From Porphyromonadaceae bacterium UBA7048 (GTDB taxonomy: Bacteria; Bacteroidota; Bacteroidia; Bacteroidales; Muribaculaceae): a stretch of 64,000 nt of DNA. A program made the translations under genes and the position numbers. The notes under the pieces are model-generated. The model was not told the DNA's origin. It saw nothing but the letters and a program-made list of their open reading frames with translations, and searched no databases. This document shows, in pieces, positions 35,004 through 42,346 of the stretch (position 1 is the stretch's first letter; every line of letters starts with the position of its first letter). The DNA lies in contig DLAL01000070.1 of the NCBI GenBank assembly GCA_002493945.1, positions 1 to 64,000 of the forward strand, written 5' to 3'.

Positions 35004-35814
35004 GGCGCAGACGGTCTATGAGTGACATCGCTTCGTCACGCGATGCGTCGATTCGGTCGGGATGATGGGCGTCGCTGTTGACCACGATAGTCAGTCCTGC
35101 ATCGGTCAGACGCGGAAGGTAGCGCTCGCCGGGGAAGAAGCGGCCATGCTCCTGACGGGCCTTCGTATTCATCTCTACCACCGGACGGCGCTCGATGATG
35201 AGGTCGATGAGCCGGTCCACACATTCGCGGTAGTGGCTGCCGTCCTCAATGCCGGGAGCGAAATAGGCGGCATTCTGCCCTACTTTGTCGAAGTGCCCGA
35301 GGATGTCGAAGCCTCCGGCCATGATCATATCGGTGCTCTGACGGTAGAATGTATCGACCACATAGTCGATGTCTCCGCGGAAATGCTTCGCCATAGTCTC
35401 GCGGAAGCGGTCGAAGTGACCGTCGATGTCGAAATACTCACCCTCCTGATTGGGGATGAAATGCACGGAACCTATGATGTAGTCGAGCGGCAGACGGCGG
35501 AAATAGTCGCACGCCGGCCCCCACTCCGCGCCGAGATAATCCACTTCCATAGCGGCGTAGAACCGGCATGACGCCAGCTCGGGCATGGCCTTGATGCGGT
35601 CGACTTCATCAAGATAGCGCCCGACAGAGTCCATGCTCATGTTGCAGGGCGACGGTATGATGACAGGACTGTGAGGCGAGAAGCCGTAGTGCTTCATCCC
35701 TGCGGCGACGGCGGCGCGAGCCATGGTCTCCATGTCGGCGCGGCCGTCGCAGAACTGTGTGTGACTGTGAAAGTTATAGTGAGGAGTTGATGTAATTATC
35801 GAATTAAAATCCAT
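34990..35814 (-). CDS. PHP-domain phosphatase, histidinol-phosphatase-like
   Basis: This 274-residue PHP-superfamily protein has the metal-binding HSHTQFCDG near the N-terminus, the GFSPHSP motif and late acid/His residues in VEMNTKARQ and VVNSDAH. It resembles the HisJ/YtvP type of histidinol-phosphate phosphatase. No other histidine genes are nearby, so another phosphate ester is possible. It overlaps the U32 gene by 14 bases and begins 2 bases after cstA. Confidence 0.85.
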   Translation of the reverse strand: MDFNSIITSTPHYNFHSHTQFCDGRADMETMARAAVAAGMKHYGFSPHSPVIIPSPCNMSMDSVGRYLDEVDRIKAMPELASCRFYAAMEVDYLGAEWGPACDYFRRLPLDYIIGSVHFIPNQEGEYFDIDGHFDRFRETMAKHFRGDIDYVVDTFYRQSTDMIMAGGFDILGHFDKVGQNAAYFAPGIEDGSHYRECVDRLIDLIIERRPVVEMNTKARQEHGRFFPGERYLPRLTDAGLTIVVNSDAHHPDRIDASRDEAMSLIDRLRHAYA

Positions 35815-35816
35815 AA

Positions 35817-37271
35817 TCAGTATGCAACATCGTGAATAAGTGCTCCCCGACGGCGGAGTACTTCATAGCGGACAAAGAAGCCTGCGCACAGGAGGTCGAC
35901 GACGGCGGCTGCCGCGACGGCCACGGGCATGTCGAGGCCGAAGCCTTCAGGCGACGGAGCCACCAGTATGTAGCTCACCACAACGAGGGTCATGAAGAGC
36001 GCGGGCACAAGGGTGATGACATATAGCTTGCCGTGGCGCGCCAGATAGACCGTGCACGCCCACAGCGTAAATGCAGCCAGTGTCTGATTGGTCCAGGCGA
36101 AGTAGCGCCACAGCACGTTGAAATCTATCAGCATGAGGCCGAATGCCGCAGCGAAGATAGGCAGCGACACCAGCAGACGCTTCACAAGGCGAGACTGCCC
36201 TATGCCGAGCATATCGGCAGCAATGAGACGGGCCGAACGCAGGGCCGTGTCGCCCGTGGTGACAGGAGCGGCTATGACGCCGAGAAGCGCCAGGAATCCG
36301 CCCACGGCTCCGAGCCATGATACGGAGATGTCCGTGACCAGAGCACCGGCTCCCTCATGCGACTTCATATAGTCGGCCAGTTCGGGATAGCCGCCAGTGA
36401 ACGATATAGCGGCGGCAGCCCATATGAGAGCTACGATTCCTTCGGCCACCATAGCTCCGTAGAACACCGGGCGCGCAAGCCGTTCGTTTTTGAGGCATCG
36501 GGCCATCATAGGCGACTGCGTGGCATGGAAGCCGGAGATGGCTCCGCAGGCGATGCTGACGAACATCATCGGGAAGAGAGGATGCGTGTCGGCCTCCGGA
36601 TGACGGTTCCACAGTCCGTCGCTGATGCCGTCGGGCAGCGGATGCCCCCCGGTGAAGAGCACCACCAGCAGACTGACTGCCATGAAAAGCAGCGCGAACC
36701 CGAAGATGGGATAGAAGCGGCCTATGAGTTTGTCGACCGGCAGAAGTGTGGCAAGGATATAATAGAGGAATATCGCCCCGATCCAGAATACCGGTGTCAT
36801 CCACTCGGGAGTCATGCCTGCGAGCAGACTTGCCGGAGTGACCACAAAGACGGCTCCGACGAGTATCAGCAGGACGAGCGACACCACACGGAGCAACTGC
36901 CTGATGACCGGTCCGAGCTCGCGGCCCACGAGTTCAGGCAGGGAGTCGCCTCCGCTGCGCACCGACATCATGGCCGAGATAAAGTCGTGGACAGCGCCCC
37001 CGAATATAGTTCCGGCCACTATCCATATGAAGCATGCCGGGCCGAACATGGCGCCCATGATGGCGCCGAAGATTGGACCGAGTCCGGCTATGTTGAGGAA
37101 CTGCACTAGGAACACCTTCCACGTGGGCATCTCTATGAAATCGATGCCGTCGGCACGGGTGCGCGCAGGCATGTCGCGCGACGGGTCGACGCCGAATATC
37201 TTCTCGGCAATCAGCCCGTAGACGAAGTAGCCGCCGATGAGAACGGCCAGCGAGATGAGGAGGAGTGTCAT
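35817..37271 (-). CDS. cstA: CstA family carbon-starvation transporter
   Basis: The 484-residue integral membrane protein has a dozen or so hydrophobic segments and CstA motifs: GGAVHDFISAMMSVRSGGDSL early, SGFHATQSPMMARC in the middle, and WRYFAWTNQTLAAFTLWACTVYL late. E. coli CstA (about 700 residues) takes up pyruvate or peptides during starvation. The shorter form here is the usual one in Bacteroidota. Its start overlaps the floA stop by 4 bases. Substrate is inferred only. Confidence 0.93.
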   Translation of the reverse strand: MTLLLISLAVLIGGYFVYGLIAEKIFGVDPSRDMPARTRADGIDFIEMPTWKVFLVQFLNIAGLGPIFGAIMGAMFGPACFIWIVAGTIFGGAVHDFISAMMSVRSGGDSLPELVGRELGPVIRQLLRVVSLVLLILVGAVFVVTPASLLAGMTPEWMTPVFWIGAIFLYYILATLLPVDKLIGRFYPIFGFALLFMAVSLLVVLFTGGHPLPDGISDGLWNRHPEADTHPLFPMMFVSIACGAISGFHATQSPMMARCLKNERLARPVFYGAMVAEGIVALIWAAAAISFTGGYPELADYMKSHEGAGALVTDISVSWLGAVGGFLALLGVIAAPVTTGDTALRSARLIAADMLGIGQSRLVKRLLVSLPIFAAAFGLMLIDFNVLWRYFAWTNQTLAAFTLWACTVYLARHGKLYVITLVPALFMTLVVVSYILVAPSPEGFGLDMPVAVAAAAVVDLLCAGFFVRYEVLRRRGALIHDVAY

Positions 37272-38248
37272 TTTATTTCAGGTAATGACGACGAACCGCC
37301 CGTCAGGCTCTGACGCATGCTCGTGTCGGCCTCCATATTCTTCATGCGGTAATAGTCCATCACGCCGAGGTTGCCGTTGAGGAAGGCCTGAGCCATGGCA
37401 CGTGGAAGCTCGCATTCTGCCTCGATGACCTTGGCACGCGCTTCCTGTGCGAGGGCTTTCATCTCCTGCTCGCGGGCGATGGCCATGGCACGGCGCTCTT
37501 CGGCCTTGGCCTGAGCGATGTTCTTGTCGGCCTGAGCCTGGTCAATCTGCAGCGCGGCGCCGATATTGCGGCCTATGTCGATATCAGCGATGTCGATGGA
37601 AAGAATCTCGAATGCCGTTCCGGAGTCGAGTCCCTTCCGGAGCACGAGTTTCGATATGGAATCAGGATTCTCAAGGACGCTCTTGTGCGACTCCGCCGAG
37701 CCTATTGACGATACGATGCCCTCACCGACACGGGCGAGCACGGTGTCCTCGCCGGCGCCGCCGACGAGCTGACGTATGTTGGCACGTACGGTCACACGGG
37801 CCTTGGCTATGAGCTGGATGCCGTCCTTAGCCACGGCCGTGACCGGAGGTGTGTCGATGACTTTGGGATTGACACTCATCTGCACGGCCTGGAACACATC
37901 GCGGCCGGCCAGGTCGATGGCCGTGGCCATCTTGAAGCCGAGGTCGATATTGGCCTTGGACGCCGACACGAGGGCATGCACGACGCGTGTCACATTGCCG
38001 CCGGCGAGGTAGTGGGCCTCGAGGTCATCGCGCGTCACTTCTCTGAGCCCGGCTTTGTGGGCCTCGATCATGGCACGCACGATGACACTTGCAGGGACCT
38101 GACGGATTCGCATCAGGACAAGCTGAATCAGCGATATGCGCACGCCGCTCACACGGGCCGATATCCAGAGAAAGAACGGACAGTAGTAGAAGAACACTAT
38201 CAGGAGCACCACTCCGAGTGCACACAGAAGAATTACCGTTAGAGTCAT
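37268..38248 (-). CDS. floA: Flotillin-like membrane-microdomain protein FloA
   Basis: The 326-residue protein has an N-terminal membrane hairpin (LTVILLCALGVVLLIVFFYYCPFFLWI) and a long SPFH-type domain (GGNVTRVVHALVSASKAN; VNPKVIDTPPVTAVAKDGIQL). A Glu/Ala-rich coiled coil (AQADKNIAQAKAEERRAMAIA) follows. This is the FloA/UPF0365 family. In Bacillus, FloA organises membrane microdomains and affects membrane fluidity. It is the first gene of the floA-cstA-PHP-U32-GT2 cluster. No clear promoter is seen in the 52-base gap upstream. Confidence 0.95.
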   Translation of the reverse strand: MTLTVILLCALGVVLLIVFFYYCPFFLWISARVSGVRISLIQLVLMRIRQVPASVIVRAMIEAHKAGLREVTRDDLEAHYLAGGNVTRVVHALVSASKANIDLGFKMATAIDLAGRDVFQAVQMSVNPKVIDTPPVTAVAKDGIQLIAKARVTVRANIRQLVGGAGEDTVLARVGEGIVSSIGSAESHKSVLENPDSISKLVLRKGLDSGTAFEILSIDIADIDIGRNIGAALQIDQAQADKNIAQAKAEERRAMAIAREQEMKALAQEARAKVIEAECELPRAMAQAFLNGNLGVMDYYRMKNMEADTSMRQSLTGGSSSLPEIK

Positions 38249-38300
38249 TGTGCTGGTTTGATTATTTTAAGGTATTGTTTATTCAAGAATCAACGATGAG

Positions 38301-39740
38301 TCAGCGGCCTGTCTCGAGTCTGACGGCCGTATTCCGCAGCGTCATCACACGCTGACGCATCCGTCCGGTCTCGGCTTCGGAGTCAAGAATCTGCTGCGCC
38401 ACACCGTGATTGCCGTTGCGGTACTGCTCGCGGAGCGCGTCTTCCTGCTCGAGATGACGGCGCAGTGCGGCACGTGCGGCAAGCGCGTCGAGCATGGCAG
38501 CGCGGGCATCATCGTTGCGGAAGTCTGCGAGTTTGTCGTACACGCGGCCGTTGCCCATATCTATAGTGAAACTCGACGCATCCATGCCCGAACTGCCCGA
38601 GCCGCCCTTGCGCTCTGTGTGGCAGAACGCTATGAGTTTCGAATAGTCGGCGCCCGGTTTCTGTGTCAGCGAGATATCACTGACGCGTGCGAGAGCCTGC
38701 ACATCGTCCTCGTCCGGGTCTGCGTTTACACGGACCTGCGAGGGGATGAACACATATATGGTCACCTTGCCCGGCTCGGCGTTGCGGTCGGTGGCCCACC
38801 AGCCGAGGCCGGAAGTCTCGTCGATGGCCATCAGATAGTCGTTGTACGGCGAGTTGTAGGGCATGCCCATGTTCTGGGGCGCATAGAAGTCCTTGTCGTC
38901 GTCCGACGCATCGTTGCGGCGCGTCATGAAGATGTCATATCCGCCCAGCGAGCCATCGCCGTCCGAGGAGAAGTAGAGTGTCGTGCCGTCGGTCATCAGG
39001 AAGGGGAATAGAGCATTTCCGCCGTCACCGAGATTGCCTTTCAGAGCCGATGAGTGGTCGAGCGTGCCGTCATCGAGGATGTCGGCACCGTAGAGGCTGA
39101 ATATGCCCGACGAATCGGCGGCGGCCCACAGCACCTCTGTGCGGCTCTGCGGCATGAATCCGGCCGAAAGTTCGCGGCTTCCGGAGCCGGCTCCGAGACG
39201 GGTCACAGCATCGGGCGGCAGAATATTGCCGGCCTGCTTCGACAGCTTGTAGAAATTGAAAAACGCGCTTTCGTCGACAGCCATTGAGTCGATGACTTCG
39301 ATTTTCTCGACACGGTCAAGCATATTGCGCATCATGACGAGCTTCGAGGCAAGCTGCGAGTATTCCTCCGGTTCATCCTTCTTTGCTTTCTTCAGAGCTG
39401 CGCTCCACTTGGACATATGCTTCTGGGCGCCATCGACATCATATCGGTCGAACGCTATACGGGCAAGTTTCGCAGAAGCGTCGGCCACTCCCCTGCCCTC
39501 GGCCACCGTCAGAGGCTGCACGGCCTCGTCGACTTCACCGAGATTGTAGAGCGACGCGCCGAGGAAGTACGTGGCATTGCCGTCGCGCGGCGAGCGTTTC
39601 ACCACGGGACGCATAAGTTTCACCACCGCCTCGTACTGGCCCTGATGATAGAGCTTGCGGGCCTCGTCAATCGGACCCGCGGCGGCCGAAGCCACCGCAG
39701 CGGCGGCACATAATGCTATAAAGTATCTTTTTATTCTCAT
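38301..39740 (-). CDS. Exported TPR plus PD40 beta-propeller protein
   Basis: This 479-residue protein has a signal peptide (RYFIALCAAAAVASAAAG). TPRs follow (DEARKLYHQGQYEAVVKL; NATYFLGASLYNLGEVDEA), then WD40-like/PD40 blades (LWAAADSSGIFSLYGADI; TLYFSSDGDGSLGGYDIFM). The PD40 part usually forms a periplasmic propeller. The TPR-PD40 arrangement is seen in the OmpA-fused PorE-type proteins of the type IX system, but no OmpA domain is present here. It is divergent from the transglutaminase gene across a short palindrome-bearing gap. Confidence 0.82.
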   Translation of the reverse strand: MRIKRYFIALCAAAAVASAAAGPIDEARKLYHQGQYEAVVKLMRPVVKRSPRDGNATYFLGASLYNLGEVDEAVQPLTVAEGRGVADASAKLARIAFDRYDVDGAQKHMSKWSAALKKAKKDEPEEYSQLASKLVMMRNMLDRVEKIEVIDSMAVDESAFFNFYKLSKQAGNILPPDAVTRLGAGSGSRELSAGFMPQSRTEVLWAAADSSGIFSLYGADILDDGTLDHSSALKGNLGDGGNALFPFLMTDGTTLYFSSDGDGSLGGYDIFMTRRNDASDDDKDFYAPQNMGMPYNSPYNDYLMAIDETSGLGWWATDRNAEPGKVTIYVFIPSQVRVNADPDEDDVQALARVSDISLTQKPGADYSKLIAFCHTERKGGSGSSGMDASSFTIDMGNGRVYDKLADFRNDDARAAMLDALAARAALRRHLEQEDALREQYRNGNHGVAQQILDSEAETGRMRQRVMTLRNTAVRLETGR

Positions 39741-39760
39741 TTTTGCATAGTCTACGGGTA

Positions 39761-39820
39761 CAAAGTTAACAAAAAAATTTTGCCTGTACAGGTTCGTGAA
39801 TCAAAAATTCCGTAACTTTG
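39761..39820. promoter_or_regulatory. Divergent promoter region with central palindrome
   Basis: Two -7 boxes of the TAnnTTTG type point outward: TAACTTTG on the minus strand at 39768-39761 (for the PD40 gene) and TAACTTTG on the plus strand at 39813-39820 (for the transglutaminase gene). Between them, at 39783-39792, is the perfect palindrome CCTGTACAGG, near the missing -33 element of both. One dimeric regulator there could control both genes. Confidence 0.5.
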
Positions 39821-39854
39821 CCCAGAAATCATCACATTACACTCAATCGAATAT

Positions 39855-41243
39855 ATGACCCTGACAAAAACACTTGCATCAATCGCCGTCGTTGCTCTCG
39901 GCGCTCTGTCCGCACAGGCAGAAATGTACATATCAGACACCGGGTACGACTGGAGCGGACTTGCACAAGGCATCACTTCGAGCTCGAAACCCGCGATGGA
40001 GCAGGCTCACGACATCTACCGCTGGCTGACCGAGAACATCAGCTATGACACCACATACTCCATCCGCACCGCGGACGCCACTTACGAGAACAGGCGAGGC
40101 GTCTGTCAGGGCTATGCCGAACTCTACTACCGCATAGCCGAAGCCATCGGGCTCAGGTCGCACATCATATTCGGTCAGTCGAAAGACAAGGACGGCCGCA
40201 TAGCTCCCGAAGGACACGCATGGCTCTTCGTCTACACATCGGGGAACAGCGGCATCCTTGTTGACCCCACGTGGGGTGCCGGAACGGTCGACGACGGTGT
40301 ATTCACTCGCCGCCCCAACGAAGAATGGTTTCACGCCGACCCGCGCTGGATGATATTCAGCCACTTCCCCGAGGAGGAAGCATATCAGCTGCTCGACGAG
40401 AAAGTGAGCTACGACGAGTTCGCGCGCATAGGCCGCTACACTCCGTCGATGGGCCTGTACGGCTACGACCCGGCAGTGCTGCTTGCCGACGAACGCGCAG
40501 GGCGCCGCCGTGAGCTGCCCAACTTCTACTCAACTCAGATTGACGAGTACACCACTGCCATTCAGGTACCCACGGAGCGCACCCTGCGTGTGGGACAGAA
40601 ATATACATTCTACTTCAAGGGACGCGACGGAGTGCGCTTCGCCGCAACCGACGACGACCGCTTCGAGAAAAGCACGGCTATGACCACCAACGGATTCTCC
40701 GTGGTTGAGTTCATCCCCTCACAGGCCGGAGAGGTGTCGCTCTGCGCCACCACAAATACTGATCAGAAAGCCGAATGGACCAATCTTGTGGAGTATGTCG
40801 TGGCTCAGCCCACGGCGTCGGAGACGGCCGCGCTCGAGCGTGAGCATCCCATGCTGTCGCCGGCTCTCCGCTCCATGCCCAACTTCCACCGGAGCGGCAT
40901 GGAGCACTACAAGGTAGACGCCGCCGAGATTCTGCGGCAGATACGGGCCGGGGGCATCCGTGAGCTGCCGAAATTCTACGGCAGCGTCGACTGCCGCATC
41001 GGTCAGGTGCCGTGGTCAGGCGTGCTGAAGTCCGGCGAGAGCTACGACTTCGAGCTGTTCGTGCCTGCCGGAGTGGAGATAGCCGTGGTCAACGGAGAGG
41101 ACTGGCACAAGGACTTCCGGAACAATCCGCAGACAGGAGGCACGGTCGTGAACATTCCCAAAGCCAACCGCGGAACTATAGAACTGATGGTGCAGACCGA
41201 CGGACGGCGTTTCACCACCGTACTCCAGTACCGCGTGGAGTAA
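39855..41243 (+). CDS. Exported transglutaminase-like (cysteine protease fold) protein
   Basis: This 462-residue protein has a signal peptide (TLASIAVVALGALSAQAEM). Its transglutaminase-core domain (about 45-145) has the catalytic triad: Cys in RRGVCQGYAEL, His in GHAWLFV and Asp in LVDPTWGAG. The rest is beta-rich, with two related segments (GRRRELPNFYSTQ and GGIRELPKFYGSVD) that suggest a duplicated domain. Such proteins may act as peptidases or cross-linking enzymes in the periplasm. The stop directly abuts the stop of the convergent hemW gene. Confidence 0.88.
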   Translation: MTLTKTLASIAVVALGALSAQAEMYISDTGYDWSGLAQGITSSSKPAMEQAHDIYRWLTENISYDTTYSIRTADATYENRRGVCQGYAELYYRIAEAIGLRSHIIFGQSKDKDGRIAPEGHAWLFVYTSGNSGILVDPTWGAGTVDDGVFTRRPNEEWFHADPRWMIFSHFPEEEAYQLLDEKVSYDEFARIGRYTPSMGLYGYDPAVLLADERAGRRRELPNFYSTQIDEYTTAIQVPTERTLRVGQKYTFYFKGRDGVRFAATDDDRFEKSTAMTTNGFSVVEFIPSQAGEVSLCATTNTDQKAEWTNLVEYVVAQPTASETAALEREHPMLSPALRSMPNFHRSGMEHYKVDAAEILRQIRAGGIRELPKFYGSVDCRIGQVPWSGVLKSGESYDFELFVPAGVEIAVVNGEDWHKDFRNNPQTGGTVVNIPKANRGTIELMVQTDGRRFTTVLQYRVE

Positions 41244-42341
41244 TCAGTCCACGAAAAGGTCGCGGATAACGCTGTCGCACAGCAGCCACCGGGACTCGGG
41301 CACCACGAGGTGCGTACCTGTCTCGACGAGATTGCCTGAAAGCACGTGGGGTCGTGCGGCTTGAGCTATGTGTGCTGCCGCATCAGCCTCAAGGGCGGAG
41401 AGATCAAGTCCGCGTGCTGTGCGCAGCGATATGAGTATCCGGTCATTGGTGCGGTCTGTGGCAGTTTCCTCATCGCGCTCGGCTGCATTTTCAGGGTCGG
41501 CAAGCCAGCGGTTGAGATTCGACGGCACGAACCGCCGCACTCCGTCAGCGCCGAGGCTGTGCGCGCCCGGGCCGAGCCCGAGATATGGAGCGCCGGTCCA
41601 GTAGGATGAATTGTGACGCGACTCCATGCCGGGACGGGCAAAATTTGAGATTTCATAGTGATTCATCCCTGCGCGGCGCGCTTGGTCGCACAGCACGCCG
41701 TACATCCGCTCGATGACCTCGTCGTCCTGCTCGGCGACTTCGCCTTTCTCGCGCATGCGGTACAGCCTTGTGCCTTGCTCAAAACTGAGGCAGTAGGCCG
41801 ACAGATGCGTGATGCCCGACCCGAGGAGCGTCCGCAGGCTTTCGCGCCACGATTCGACGGTCTGTCCCGGAAGACCGTATATGAGGTCACCGCTGATATT
41901 GCCGATGCCTGCCCGGCGCAGAGTCCTGACGGCTTCAAGGGCCTGCGCGGCTGTATGACGGCGTCCGACTGCACGGAGCTCGGCATCGTCGAGCGACTGC
42001 ACACCCATGCTTACGCGGTTCACTCCGGCCTTCAGCCATGCCTCGGCCGCCGCCTCGCTGACGTCCTCGGGATTGACTTCTATGGTGAACTCATCAACCT
42101 TCTGCAGAGGGAAAAGCGCCGCGAGGCGCGAGAACACATCAGGCCTGAGTATAGATGGCGTGCCTCCTCCGAAGTAGAGCGTGGTGACGGATTCTCCGCC
42201 AAGCTCACCCTTACGCGCGGCCCACTCGCGTGCAAGCGCGTCGGCATAGGCGTCAACGCGCGCAGTGCTTGCCAGCGAATAGAAGTCGCAGTAGAAGCAC
42301 TTCGAATGACAGAACGGGACGTGGACGTAGATGCCTGCCAT
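41244..42341 (-). CDS. hemW: HemW-like radical SAM protein (heme chaperone)
   Basis: This 365-residue radical SAM protein has the iron-sulfur motif CxxxCxxC at C11, C15 and C18, followed by Asp-Phe. The coproporphyrinogen oxidase HemN has a fourth Cys there, so HemW is the better call. GGGTPSIL and a HemN-type C-terminal region (RGLDLSALE) are present. HemW delivers heme to apoproteins. It lies 5 bases after the nuclease gene and ends the minus-strand operon. Confidence 0.92.
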   Translation of the reverse strand: MAGIYVHVPFCHSKCFYCDFYSLASTARVDAYADALAREWAARKGELGGESVTTLYFGGGTPSILRPDVFSRLAALFPLQKVDEFTIEVNPEDVSEAAAEAWLKAGVNRVSMGVQSLDDAELRAVGRRHTAAQALEAVRTLRRAGIGNISGDLIYGLPGQTVESWRESLRTLLGSGITHLSAYCLSFEQGTRLYRMREKGEVAEQDDEVIERMYGVLCDQARRAGMNHYEISNFARPGMESRHNSSYWTGAPYLGLGPGAHSLGADGVRRFVPSNLNRWLADPENAAERDEETATDRTNDRILISLRTARGLDLSALEADAAAHIAQAARPHVLSGNLVETGTHLVVPESRWLLCDSVIRDLFVD

Positions 42342-42346
42342 AGCTG

